A DNA stretch of 64,000 bases from an uncultured Lachnospiraceae bacterium. Its GTDB lineage: Bacteria; Bacillota; Clostridia; Lachnospirales; Lachnospiraceae. Of this stretch, positions 15,805 through 25,077 are shown one piece after another. The DNA lies in NCBI GenBank assembly GCA_947089905.1, contig CAMUMG010000006.1, positions 99,417 through 163,416 on the forward strand, in the 5' to 3' direction. The notes under the pieces were generated by a model. The model had not been told where the DNA came from. It did not search any database and saw only the letters and a program-made list of their open reading frames with translations. Both the position numbers and the translations under genes were made by a program. Numbering within the stretch: position 1 is the first letter of the stretch; every line of letters starts with the position of its first letter.

Positions 15805-18800
15805 CTAATTTTGAGAGTTTAAACAGGTAATAAATGCCTTTGCCGTATGATAAAGCTTTGATGTATCTGTTGTTTGTTGTGTTGTTTGAGTATCTGATAT
15901 TCTATCTGACATTTTTAAATATGTTCCAATATTATTTTTATCGACTCCATAATAAATTTCTTTAACCTCTAGCTGTTCTTTTGCAAACTCCTCTTTTAGT
16001 TTTGTTTCTAATGATTTTGCAAATTCCAATCCTGCAGCAGTTTCAGAAGTGATCAGACACTCTAATGCACCATCCTTTATCCTAGCTTCTGCCCGCAAAA
16101 GACCATGAGCAGTATCCATTGTAATAGTCGCCTGTCCTGCCATACCACGATGAACAACTTTTAGATTCATATTGGTAATTCCTTTTTCAGTCTGTACTGG
16201 AATTTCATAATATTCTTGTTTTGCCAAACTTCCAGCTAACAAAACCTGTCCTCTAAGCCCAAATAACTCTTTTCTTTGTTGTGTGGTAGAATCTTCTAAA
16301 GAGAGCATTTTAAAAATCGAATCATCTAACTTTTCTATAAACTTTTCATACTCTCTTTGTAAACTTTCTGCATCCTGCATAGATTCTATCAAATCCTCTC
16401 CAGATTTTATAGAATCGGATTGTCTAATAGAAGATATTTGTCTAACTACTTGTGCAAGTCCTCCATTTTCTGCAAGTCCCTTTGTTGCTGCAATCATTTC
16501 TATACTGTTTGGAATCTGATACCGATTTAAAAACTGAATAGCATCTGTACCGTCTTTTAAAATATTTCGGATTGCCTGTGCACGTTCCTCATATTGTTTT
16601 ATATGTTCTGGATCTTTCATCTCTTTTTTCTTAGAAAGTGCCTCGGTCAATGCCTCTAAAGTCATAGTTTCCATTTGTTCTGGCATCTCTTTTGATATTT
16701 GTACCAAATGATTTGGAGTCAAGGATTCTCTTGCCTGTTGTGCTAAAAGCTTTGCATACTCTTTTTGATGTTCTTCAAACGCAGTTGAAATTTGACGATC
16801 AATTCCATTTTCAAATCCACTGCCTTCTTTTCTCTCCATAGCATCTTTCATTCTTGCATCAATTCCATTGCCATTTCGAATCCGAGAAGCTGTCAGTAAA
16901 TTTTTTAAGGTCATCTCCTGTCCTGCTTTTACCACTGAGCCAATCACTTCTCCATCATTTTTTGAGATTTGATGCAAAAGCCGGTAAATTCCAATATAAG
17001 ATTCTCTCTCTTTAGAGGAAATTTCATGATTTTGTTCCAGATCCGCTAAATAGTTACTAAATCTAATTTCTTCTGTAACTCCAAGCTCTTCCTTAATTTC
17101 TGATGCGATCTCATTTACCTCATCCACTGTTAATTCCAATGGGTTTTTTCCTCTTCGTATCATCTCTACTGTTACAGAAGGCTGCATATTTTTAAACATC
17201 TGATTTACTTTTGTATCATATAACTTGATTCCCTCAATCGATTCCTTTGTCAAGTCCATTTGATTATAACCTAAAATTCGTACTGCTCTTTTGTTTGCCT
17301 CTGTTAATTCTAAGCCATTATCTCTTAAAATATCATCTACATTCTGAAATGCTTTTTGAATGGAATCACCTAAATCAGAGCGTGGAGAGGTCATTAATGT
17401 TTCATAAACTTCTCCTGCTCTCTCTATTATTGCTTTGCTCTCTTTTCCCTCTTGTGCTAATGTACCAACTGTAATTTCATTTCTACGTACATAGGTACTT
17501 CCAAGCAAGGATGCAGGAGCATTTTTTAGTTCCTCTACAGATTCTATAGTCTGTCGGAGTAAGGTTACTTTCTCTGTAGAAGTCAAATCTGCCTCTTTCA
17601 TCAGATTTTTGTAATACTCTTGTTCTAATTCTTTTAATCCCTCTACAATTCTATTCAACCCTTCTGTATCTAGTTGAATTCCTTTTTCTAAAAGCTTATG
17701 TCCAGATTCTATCGTAAGTTTTAATCGAACCTCTTCTAATTGTCTTCTTGTATGAATTGTTATAATATCTAATTCTGCAGAATTCATTACAGAAGCAATT
17801 TCCTCTGAAATTGGTTTTGAAGATAATTCTTTTTCCGCATTTCTAAAATCATCCAGTGTTAACTCTAATTCTTTTGCTCTATGATCTTCTCTCCACTGCT
17901 TTGCCGCAGCATATCGAAGCTGTTTTTCTGAAACTTTAGAAAAATCCTCTACTGCCTGTTTTATTTTATCTTCACTAGTATCTAATAAATTTGCCTGTTC
18001 TGGTGATTTTCCTTCCTTTAATGCCCGAACAGCAAATGCAATTCGATCCTCTTTGGAAACGGAATTCTTTTGTTTTTCTAACTGCTCATAAGCACTAATC
18101 TGTTTTTTATCCACAGGTAAATCTCTTGTTAGAAGCCACTTTGCAACTTCTAACTGATGATCATTTGCTTCCATTCCATCTTGTTTTAACCGATCCACAA
18201 TAGCAGGTTTCAGTGACTCAAAAACCTTTTCTGAGAATGGAACAATCTTTTCTCTTTGACCGCTATGTACTGCCTTATAGATATTTTCTATGGTAGGCTC
18301 TAAATCGTTTTTTAATAAATAGCCAATCGCAGAATCTTTTAGATTAGAAAATTCCTCCGCTTGACGAACAGCAGCAACAATTTTTTCAATATTTTCTTCT
18401 GTTACTGGAAGATTCGCTTCTTCCAACTGCTCTGCAATCTGTTTTTCTAATCCCGTTTTTTTCTCACTGATATTAGAATGTCTAATCTGTTCTGTCTTTT
18501 CCTGGAACTGTTCCTTTTGATTTTCTAATCTCTGCTCCTTTATGGCGTGTTGTTCTTTTACCCGAATTACCATCTGTTCTAAACGTTCTAACAAAAGCTT
18601 CTCCGGCAAAACACCTTCTTCTTCAAGGGATTCATAGTCTTGTCCTGTCATCTGTTCACAATGAGAGGTCTCTTTTTCTTCTTCGGATTCCTCTTTCATA
18701 TCCTGAACTAAAAACTCCGAAAATGTCTTTCCAGAGTTTACCCAAGTACAGATCATAGCTCCGCTCTTTTGATGCGAAGCATCGTTTCCGATCTCCTTTA

Positions 18801-19062
18801 ATACAATACGATTCTTCGATACATCCATGATCTGAAATTTACGGACTTGACCTTCCTTGGCGTCCTGTACTGCATCCTTCGAAAAAGACATTTCTTTTCC
18901 GTCAAAGTTAATGGAAACGGTATCTGAAATCTTGGAAACTATGCCTTCGAGAATTTGACCCTTCTCATAGTCAGGCTCTTTCGATGTTGACCGCTCTGAC
19001 ACAGAAGCATATTCTTTTGCAGCATTAGCTGCATAAATTCCATTCATATTCATAGTATTCAT
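15805..19062 (-). CDS. Giant FliK-like/DUF6240-type flagellar-locus protein
   Basis: About 1085 residues, almost all predicted helix, rich in Glu, Lys and Gln, with no signal peptide. Helical units of the form TxENIxKIxxAxxxG recur (for example near ENIEKIVAAV, ENIYKAVHSG, ESIEGIKLY). The last 120 residues (VQTEKGITNMNLKVVHRGM, then ITSETAAGLEFAKSLETKL) resemble the C-terminal export-switch domain of FliK hook-length proteins. It is co-transcribed with flagellin and fliS behind a sigma-28-like site. The frame opens at 19089, but that ATG is two bases from the expected transcript start; the ATG at 19062 suits a leadered mRNA better. The link to DUF6240 is from memory of similar proteins, not from a search. 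Confidence 0.65.
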   Translation of the reverse strand: MNTMNMNGIYAANAAKEYASVSERSTSKEPDYEKGQILEGIVSKISDTVSINFDGKEMSFSKDAVQDAKEGQVRKFQIMDVSKNRIVLKEIGNDASHQKSGAMICTWVNSGKTFSEFLVQDMKEESEEEKETSHCEQMTGQDYESLEEEGVLPEKLLLERLEQMVIRVKEQHAIKEQRLENQKEQFQEKTEQIRHSNISEKKTGLEKQIAEQLEEANLPVTEENIEKIVAAVRQAEEFSNLKDSAIGYLLKNDLEPTIENIYKAVHSGQREKIVPFSEKVFESLKPAIVDRLKQDGMEANDHQLEVAKWLLTRDLPVDKKQISAYEQLEKQKNSVSKEDRIAFAVRALKEGKSPEQANLLDTSEDKIKQAVEDFSKVSEKQLRYAAAKQWREDHRAKELELTLDDFRNAEKELSSKPISEEIASVMNSAELDIITIHTRRQLEEVRLKLTIESGHKLLEKGIQLDTEGLNRIVEGLKELEQEYYKNLMKEADLTSTEKVTLLRQTIESVEELKNAPASLLGSTYVRRNEITVGTLAQEGKESKAIIERAGEVYETLMTSPRSDLGDSIQKAFQNVDDILRDNGLELTEANKRAVRILGYNQMDLTKESIEGIKLYDTKVNQMFKNMQPSVTVEMIRRGKNPLELTVDEVNEIASEIKEELGVTEEIRFSNYLADLEQNHEISSKERESYIGIYRLLHQISKNDGEVIGSVVKAGQEMTLKNLLTASRIRNGNGIDARMKDAMERKEGSGFENGIDRQISTAFEEHQKEYAKLLAQQARESLTPNHLVQISKEMPEQMETMTLEALTEALSKKKEMKDPEHIKQYEERAQAIRNILKDGTDAIQFLNRYQIPNSIEMIAATKGLAENGGLAQVVRQISSIRQSDSIKSGEDLIESMQDAESLQREYEKFIEKLDDSIFKMLSLEDSTTQQRKELFGLRGQVLLAGSLAKQEYYEIPVQTEKGITNMNLKVVHRGMAGQATITMDTAHGLLRAEARIKDGALECLITSETAAGLEFAKSLETKLKEEFAKEQLEVKEIYYGVDKNNIGTYLKMSDRISDTQTTQQTTDTSKLYHTAKAFITCLNSQN

Positions 19063-19097
19063 AGATTTCAACTTTACCTTTCGTTTCATTACTATAT

Positions 19098-19124
19098 ATT
19101 TCGGAAACTTTCTTAAAAATCTTA
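19098..19124 (-). promoter_or_regulatory. Sigma-28-like promoter of the DUF6240-flagellin-fliS unit
   Basis: Minus strand TAAG, 15 bp, TCCGAAAT: three of four and six of eight matches to TAAA-N15-GCCGATAA. It lies just after the terminator of the upstream unit. Confidence 0.5.
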
Positions 19125-19134
19125 ACTTATAGGC

Positions 19135-19170
19135 AAAAAAAGAAAGAGTGTTACAAACAACACTCTTTCT
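19135..19170 (-). terminator. Strong terminator after the secreted-protein pair
   Basis: A perfect 12-bp stem (AGAAAGAGTGTT/AACACTCTTTCT, loop 6) followed on the minus strand by a T run, nine bp past the stop at 19179. Confidence 0.9.
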
Positions 19171-19178
19171 TTTTTGGT

Positions 19179-20363
19179 TTATTTAAAAGTTACCTTAAAA
19201 TTTCCATAAGCGGAAGGAAGCACCGGGGTGATTCCCTTAGAAATATTTGCTGCTATTCCTTTATACCGATAATAAATTGTACTTCCTTCTGGTGCAGAAG
19301 CTTTACTTAGTTTTATCGGTGTATTTTTCTTTACTGCTTTCCAAATAGCTTTTACAGGATCAAAGCTTTTTCCTGGTTTAACGATAGTATATTCATACAT
19401 CAAAGAGGTTGAAGCATCTGAAAACTGTAAAAACAGATATTTCGCATCTTGTGTATAATGGCTTACTGTGGTTGGTGCTGCCTTTTGTGCTGGTATTGTT
19501 AGAGTTTGTGTTTTGGAATAAGGTACTGCTGCTGTAGCAATCTTTCGAAACAACACACTACCAGCTTGAGCGGTTTTTCCATCTTTGTATAATGTATTTG
19601 GAAGTAAAGATTCTAATGTCATTGTCTTCATACAATTTTTCCACGTATTTCCGCCGTCTAAACTATACTCCATCTTTTCTGTTGTATTTAACTTTAAGGT
19701 TTTCATATTAACAGAAACAGTAGGCGCATTCCCACGTTTTGTAATAGAAAGGGTTACTTCTTTACTTGGGCGAGAACCCGGATCTTGTGCTGATGTGCCA
19801 GGAATTTGTGCTGTTCGAATTACAATTTTCGCACCCTTAACACGAAACTGTTCCAAACTACTCACAAATTGTTTATAATCGGCACTTCCCTCTTCTAATG
19901 AAACAGTATGCCAATTATAGTCGGTATTCTTTCTCCACTGGAAATATTCCGCATCTTCTGTATTAGAGATCGTAACCATTCCATCTACTTTATCAAATTT
20001 TACTTTGATGGTATTTTGTTTTGGAATTGTTACTTCTGTAATTCTTGTGTCTGACCCTCCTTTAAAATAGAGAGTCTTATTGCTGGTTGCCACAATCCAT
20101 GAAATATCAGTACAGGCGTGACCTTCACTATTTACATAATACTCTAAAACATTCCAAGTTGACTTATTAGTGGAAAAATAAATAACAGAATTACCATTAG
20201 GTTTTAGTTTTAACTCTAACGCATTATAGTCTATGGAAGCTACTTCCACCTGACTTGCATCGTCTGCGGCAAAAAGCGTTTCTGCCTTGTTAAATCCTAT
20301 ACTAAAGCACGCAAGAGCCACAGTTAGAATTAAAATCATTTTTAATTTTCTAATTAACTTCAT
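19179..20363 (-). CDS. Secreted protein of unknown function, paralogue of its upstream neighbour
   Basis: The 394-residue protein has a Sec signal peptide (basic MKLIRKLKM, then a hydrophobic stretch to about residue 25, with a cleavage site near TLFAADDA). The rest is beta-rich with Ser/Thr/Lys-rich linkers. Its segments align by eye with the upstream 856-residue protein: TDISWIVATSNKTLYFKG, EYFQWRKNTDYNW, RPSKEVTLSI and GSTIYYRYKGIA. The last looks like the end of a fibronectin-III or CHB-type module. No sortase signal, LPXTG or membrane anchor is seen, so it is probably released or bound through the neighbour. It lies 12 bp downstream of that neighbour and shares its sigma-28-like promoter. 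Confidence 0.75.
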   Translation of the reverse strand: MKLIRKLKMILILTVALACFSIGFNKAETLFAADDASQVEVASIDYNALELKLKPNGNSVIYFSTNKSTWNVLEYYVNSEGHACTDISWIVATSNKTLYFKGGSDTRITEVTIPKQNTIKVKFDKVDGMVTISNTEDAEYFQWRKNTDYNWHTVSLEEGSADYKQFVSSLEQFRVKGAKIVIRTAQIPGTSAQDPGSRPSKEVTLSITKRGNAPTVSVNMKTLKLNTTEKMEYSLDGGNTWKNCMKTMTLESLLPNTLYKDGKTAQAGSVLFRKIATAAVPYSKTQTLTIPAQKAAPTTVSHYTQDAKYLFLQFSDASTSLMYEYTIVKPGKSFDPVKAIWKAVKKNTPIKLSKASAPEGSTIYYRYKGIAANISKGITPVLPSAYGNFKVTFK

Positions 20364-20375
20364 GGGCTCTCCTCC

Positions 20376-22946
20376 TTAATTTCCGGATGTATCTGCTGAT
20401 GCTGTTTTTAAAATGGTCAGCTTACATCCTGTCGAAATTTCAAATCCATTACTGAGTTTAATCACTACATTGTTTGTACTTGTCGATTGTCCAACTCCAT
20501 TTGCATCTGCTTTTAACAAATTGATCTTTTTATTAGAAAGTGTAATCGTAATTGTATTTCCAGATACACTTGCTTCATGAAGAATACTTTGAGTTCCCCA
20601 TACAACATCTGAAACACCTACACTATAACCAGCATCAGCTTTTGTAAGTGTGAGCTTATAGGTATTAACTGGAGTAGTTACACTATTGACTAACTTACCA
20701 TTTTCATCATATTCATTCTTAGTTGTACTCTCGGTTAAACTGCCCTCTGTAATTGTCCATGCAATTGGTGCAGCATCTAACGTTGCTGTTTCTTTTAATG
20801 TCATATAAACCTGATTCGTTAAAACTTCCCCATTTTTTAAAGTGATAATAAATGGCTGTTTTGTATTAGTAGCTTTAATTGAAGTTTCATCCTCAAACTT
20901 ATCTACATGAATTGTAACATACGCACGTCTTGCCTGCATACCTTCACTATTGGTATAATCTTCATAACAAACCATTGCATCTGGTGCGCTGGCACTAGAA
21001 TATGCCTGATATACTCTTTTTTCTGCATCGTCTGCTCTTTCGCCTGAATTACATGAAAACTCTGCAACATTGAGCGTATACGCATCATACGTAATCTTGT
21101 CTATGGTATTTGGTGTAGTTGTTTCTTGACCGATTGTTGTGCCATCCATTACATTTTTTGTTCCAAAGTCAACGATAAATTTAAAATACGTATCATCCTG
21201 TGTTTCCTGTGACTTATAGAGGCGTTCAAAAGCGGTCATATAACTATCATAATATTCGCCATAACTGCTCTTATCATAGGAAGAAGGAGTAGTTGCTTTA
21301 CTAGAAGGATACAAATACAAAAGAATTCCTGCTGCATCTGTACTTACAATCTCTTCACCATTTGCTAAAACAAGTTTCGCATATAATTTTTCTTCCAAAG
21401 CAGAAGATAATTGATCTAATCCAGCGGTTGAGGTAATTTTTGTTGTAATAATGTATGCTCTTTCTGTTCCAGCCGCTCCTGAATCATTATTTTTAGCAAC
21501 TGTACTGGTACACTCTGCTGTTCCTACTACATTTCCGTAAGAATTTAAGAATGTAATAGAAGATACTGTAGTTTTTGTATAGCTGAAAATGGTAAATTCC
21601 TTTGTCTTTCCATAATTTCCAGTATGAATTGTTCCTGCTGGAGCGACAACTGTAGTTACACCTGTCAGTTGTGTTCCGTCTGGATAAGAAATTCCGTCAT
21701 CTCCAGTAATTTTTACAGAATCTGAAGCAAGAGCAAAGTCCTCTTTTCCTAAAGAAGAAACGGACTTTTTACGAATATAAATCTGACTTCCAACTGGTGC
21801 TTTTGTTTTGTTTAAAGACACTGGTGAGCTAGAAGTTAAGCTGCTCCATGTCATAGTTGAATAATCAGGTTCTGTCTGCACATCCTCTTTCTTGACAACA
21901 CTATATTCATAAGGAGAAGAACTAGAAGCTGCTTTTACCAAAAGTTCTAATGAAGAAGAACTGGTATAGGAAATACTTGCTCCAATCGTATCTTTATCCG
22001 GTGCTTTATCTTGAGCTGGTATTGTAATTGTTGTCAATTTTGATTCTTGGGTAGAAGCGGTTGCTTTCTTTTTAAACTGAATAGAAATATCCTTTGTTTC
22101 CTTGCCAGAAGTCTTTACTGCTGTTCCTGAATATAACGCTTCTGGTGCAAGTTCTGTTAAAGAATAATTTTTTGTAGAATTAATTTCTTTCCACTCTTCT
22201 TCTTGTGTAGTATTTCCATCTTCGTCTAATATCACAAGTCGATACTGCATACCACTTTTTAGGGATACCATAAAATTACTTGCATTTATAGAAATAGATG
22301 GTGCTGCTGACTTTGCTGGTACTTTCACTTTAACTTCCTTGCTTGGGCGAAGACCAGGACTACTTTGAGATGTGCCGTTTTCTGGAGCTAGACGAAAATA
22401 TAAAGTAGCTCCATTTACAATAAGATAACTTAAATCCTTATTGGTAGTTTGCTTATTCCACTCACTCCAAACGGTACTATTATTCTTTCTCCATTGAATC
22501 GTTCTACTTCCTGCATTCGTAAATGATACAGGGTATTCAGAACTTGCACGATATGTTGCCTTTAGATTTGTTATCTGTTTTGGTAAAACAACAAGTCCTG
22601 CATCTGTTGATACATCCCCTTTAAAACTAAGCTGATAGTTCGTCGATACGCTGATCCATGAAATGTCTACTGTAATTCTTCCATTTTGAAATCCCTGAAA
22701 TTCTTCCCACTTCTTTTGTTTTGCATCAGAAAGATAGAGTTTAGAATCAGAGTTGGCGGATTGAAATGTAATAGTACTTTCGTCGTAGTTGATTTCCACA
22801 ATCGTCAACTGTTTTCCAGATGCCGCGATTCCATGAATACCAACAGTCAAACTAATTAATACTGCAACGAATGCTACTGCAGCAATGCTAAAATACACTT
22901 TTTTATGCTGCTTTAAACACTGCCCCTTATTATTCTGTTCTTTCAC
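20376..22946 (-). CDS. Large secreted or membrane-anchored beta-rich protein of unknown function
   Basis: The 856-residue protein starts at a GTG with GGGGG eight bases upstream. A membrane segment at about residues 18-41 follows a cytoplasmic basic N-terminus and could be a signal peptide or an uncleaved anchor. The N-terminal half repeats the architecture of the smaller downstream protein (VDISWISVSTNYQLSFKG, TIQWRKNNSTVW, RPSKEVKVKV, GSQIYIRKKSV). The C-terminal half (about 430-850) is a different Thr/Ser/Ala-rich beta region. Its stop is at the C-terminus STSGN with no wall-sorting motif. The sigma-28-like promoter and place between a chemoreceptor and flagellin suggest a motility-linked surface protein. 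Confidence 0.75.
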   Translation of the reverse strand: MKEQNNKGQCLKQHKKVYFSIAAVAFVAVLISLTVGIHGIAASGKQLTIVEINYDESTITFQSANSDSKLYLSDAKQKKWEEFQGFQNGRITVDISWISVSTNYQLSFKGDVSTDAGLVVLPKQITNLKATYRASSEYPVSFTNAGSRTIQWRKNNSTVWSEWNKQTTNKDLSYLIVNGATLYFRLAPENGTSQSSPGLRPSKEVKVKVPAKSAAPSISINASNFMVSLKSGMQYRLVILDEDGNTTQEEEWKEINSTKNYSLTELAPEALYSGTAVKTSGKETKDISIQFKKKATASTQESKLTTITIPAQDKAPDKDTIGASISYTSSSSLELLVKAASSSSPYEYSVVKKEDVQTEPDYSTMTWSSLTSSSPVSLNKTKAPVGSQIYIRKKSVSSLGKEDFALASDSVKITGDDGISYPDGTQLTGVTTVVAPAGTIHTGNYGKTKEFTIFSYTKTTVSSITFLNSYGNVVGTAECTSTVAKNNDSGAAGTERAYIITTKITSTAGLDQLSSALEEKLYAKLVLANGEEIVSTDAAGILLYLYPSSKATTPSSYDKSSYGEYYDSYMTAFERLYKSQETQDDTYFKFIVDFGTKNVMDGTTIGQETTTPNTIDKITYDAYTLNVAEFSCNSGERADDAEKRVYQAYSSASAPDAMVCYEDYTNSEGMQARRAYVTIHVDKFEDETSIKATNTKQPFIITLKNGEVLTNQVYMTLKETATLDAAPIAWTITEGSLTESTTKNEYDENGKLVNSVTTPVNTYKLTLTKADAGYSVGVSDVVWGTQSILHEASVSGNTITITLSNKKINLLKADANGVGQSTSTNNVVIKLSNGFEISTGCKLTILKTASADTSGN

Positions 22947-23027
22947 GGACGTATCCCCCTTTCTTTATTTTTCTTTTTGGATTTGATACAGTTTTTATCC
23001 TATTAACTATATAAATCCTTTTTAGGA

Positions 23028-23055
23028 TTATCGACAAGAGAGTCAGAAAACTTTA
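23028..23055 (-). promoter_or_regulatory. Near-consensus sigma-28 promoter of the secreted-protein operon
   Basis: Minus strand TAAA (23052-23055), 16 bp, GTCGATAA (23028-23035): the -35 is perfect and the -10 matches seven of eight positions of GCCGATAA. The -35 lies in the loop of the upstream chemoreceptor's terminator. Start near 23020, 75 bp before the GTG. Confidence 0.75.
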
Positions 23056-23075
23056 GGTTGTTTTCTGACTCTCTT
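23036..23075 (-). terminator. Terminator of the upstream chemoreceptor gene
   Basis: A perfect 16-bp stem (AAGAGAGTCAGAAAAC and its complement) with an 8-nt loop, 10 bp past the chemoreceptor stop. The T-tract is on the plus strand; on the minus strand the stem is strong but the following tract is T-poor. Confidence 0.65.
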
Positions 23076-23085
23076 ATTTATGTCT

Positions 23086-24780
23086 TTATTTTAACTGAAA
23101 CATTCCAACTAAATCTGATAGCATAGAAGCCTGTGCAGAAAGCTCTTCACTGGTTGCAGAAGTTTCTTGTGCAGTAGCTGAATTAGCTTGTACAACTTCT
23201 GATATATGATTTACTCCAATTTCCGCCTGACCCATTGCACGTGCTTGATCTTTAGCAATGTCACTTAAATTTTTTGAACTTTCAGCGATCTTTTCAATTC
23301 CATTGACCATTTTTTGGAGTGAATTTGCCGCATTTGTTGCTGCTTGATTTCCCTCTTCCATCTCTTCAATTGTGCCCTCAATCAATTTTCTGGTATTCAC
23401 TGCCGATTTTGTACTCTGTTCGGCAAGACTGCCAATTTGTTCTGCTACAACAGAAAAGCCTCTTCCCGCCTCTCCTGCTCTTGCCGCTTCAATCGCTGCA
23501 TTTAATGATAATAGATTGGTTTGAGAAGCAATATCTTCAATCTCTGAAATAATATTTCCGATTTTTTGGGAAGTCTCATTAATTCGTTCCATTGCTTTTA
23601 CCATAACTTCCATCTCTTCTCTACCCTTATCTGCTTCAACTGCATATCTCTTTGCCTCAACATAAGAAGATTCTGCGGTTTCAGCCGCCTTTTCTACTCC
23701 ATTTGTAATATCAGTAATCGTGGCATGTAACTCTTCTACTGAACCTGCTTGATCCATAGCTCCTTCAGCAAGATTTTGTGATGCCTGCGCCATATTACCT
23801 GCTCCAGCAGAAACTTGTATCGATGCTTCCTCAATTCTTTTTAATGTTTCATTCATCTTATGATTCATCGCTATCATAGAATCTCGTATATTTGAAAATT
23901 CTCCCACATACTGTTGTGGAATTTTTGTTTCTGTTCTGAAATTGCCTGCAGCCATTTCCCCTAAGAGATTACCTGCGTCTTTGATAATTAAACTAAGCGT
24001 ACTTGCCATATTCACAGTTTCTTTTGCCATATCTGCTACTTCATCCTCTGTATCTGTTTTAGGAAATGGATCAGATAAATTACCCATAGCAAATGTTTTC
24101 AGACGTTTTGAAAGAGCTCCTAATGGATCTGCAATTCCTTTTGAAATCTTTTCACCCAACAATAAAGAAAATATAAATACAAAAATAATTATAACAATAA
24201 TTGCAATGATAAGAACAACTCTTATACTTTCTAACTTTTCATCTAACTCGTTTCCGGTATTTACATTTAACTCCATAAGTTCATTTAAAGAGGTATTTAC
24301 TTCATCATATAATGAAGCAAGCTCACTTGCTGCTCTTGCCTGAGCTTGACTTCTTTTTTCAGAATCATTTGTATTTCCCAACTCTATAATTTCATTATCT
24401 AAATCCCAATATTTTGTTAATGCTTTCTCTACTTCATTATAAGCAGCAATCTCTTTCTCCGCTGTCAAAGTATTTTTTATCTTTTTAAAATATTCATTAA
24501 AAGATTCTTTTTGCCGAAGATGAGTGTTGATCCCCCCCTGAACAATACTTTCATCTGCATAAGAAATAATTTGTCTGGTTGCACTTCTCGCTTCTGATAA
24601 TGCCAATCTTGCATTACCAATATCCCCTTGAGAAAACCCATAATTTTTTAGGGCAAACGCATACTGTCCAGAAATATAAATCATAGCTATACAGCTTGCA
24701 ACAGCAACAATACTTATAATACTACTGATCAGAATGAAGGACAATGTCAGCCTTTTCTTAATGTTCATTTTTTTTAACAT
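23086..24780 (-). CDS. Methyl-accepting chemotaxis protein with atypical signalling tip
   Basis: A 564-residue chemoreceptor: membrane segment at about 10-35, four-helix-bundle periplasmic-type sensor domain (about 36-185), second membrane segment near 190-212, HAMP, then the signalling coiled coil ending in GMFQLK. The hairpin tip [20 protein letters not shown] is conserved, but the segment after it reads [13 protein letters not shown]. Receptors almost always have EVRxLAE there, so the near-invariant Arg is Gly. The ATG at 24780 is used because AGGAGG is nine bases upstream; the frame opens 60 bases earlier without a site. It is a clear paralogue of the receptor at 31264. Confidence 0.93.
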   Translation of the reverse strand: MLKKMNIKKRLTLSFILISSIISIVAVASCIAMIYISGQYAFALKNYGFSQGDIGNARLALSEARSATRQIISYADESIVQGGINTHLRQKESFNEYFKKIKNTLTAEKEIAAYNEVEKALTKYWDLDNEIIELGNTNDSEKRSQAQARAASELASLYDEVNTSLNELMELNVNTGNELDEKLESIRVVLIIAIIVIIIFVFIFSLLLGEKISKGIADPLGALSKRLKTFAMGNLSDPFPKTDTEDEVADMAKETVNMASTLSLIIKDAGNLLGEMAAGNFRTETKIPQQYVGEFSNIRDSMIAMNHKMNETLKRIEEASIQVSAGAGNMAQASQNLAEGAMDQAGSVEELHATITDITNGVEKAAETAESSYVEAKRYAVEADKGREEMEVMVKAMERINETSQKIGNIISEIEDIASQTNLLSLNAAIEAARAGEAGRGFSVVAEQIGSLAEQSTKSAVNTRKLIEGTIEEMEEGNQAATNAANSLQKMVNGIEKIAESSKNLSDIAKDQARAMGQAEIGVNHISEVVQANSATAQETSATSEELSAQASMLSDLVGMFQLK

Positions 24781-24932
24781 TACTAAATTCCTCCTTGAGC
24801 ATCTTTTTATGGTTTGTAGAAAATTTCTGGCAGACTCCACATTCCTTCGAAAATAGCTTTCAAGTTATTTTTTATTGTATTGTTACGATTGACAATCACC
24901 CCCATTTTTCTTCTGATGACAAGTTGTTTTTT

Positions 24933-24961
24933 ATTATACACTTCCCTCCCTCTGTTTGCAA
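24933..24961 (-). promoter_or_regulatory. Sigma-A promoter of the minus-strand chemoreceptor
   Basis: Minus strand TTGCAA (24956-24961), 17 bp, TATAAT (24933-24938). It gives a leader of about 145 nt. The rest of the 24781-25077 gap holds a possible -10 (TATAAT at 25002-25007) for the plus-strand lipoprotein gene, without a good -35. Confidence 0.75.
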
Positions 24962-25077
24962 GATTATAAAAGATTTATTTTCTTTCCCTCTTAATTTGAT
25001 CTATAATAGAAAGTAATGTATAGGTTTTTGTAAAAATGAATACATTATTACGAATCGCTTTATTTTAGGAGGTCATA

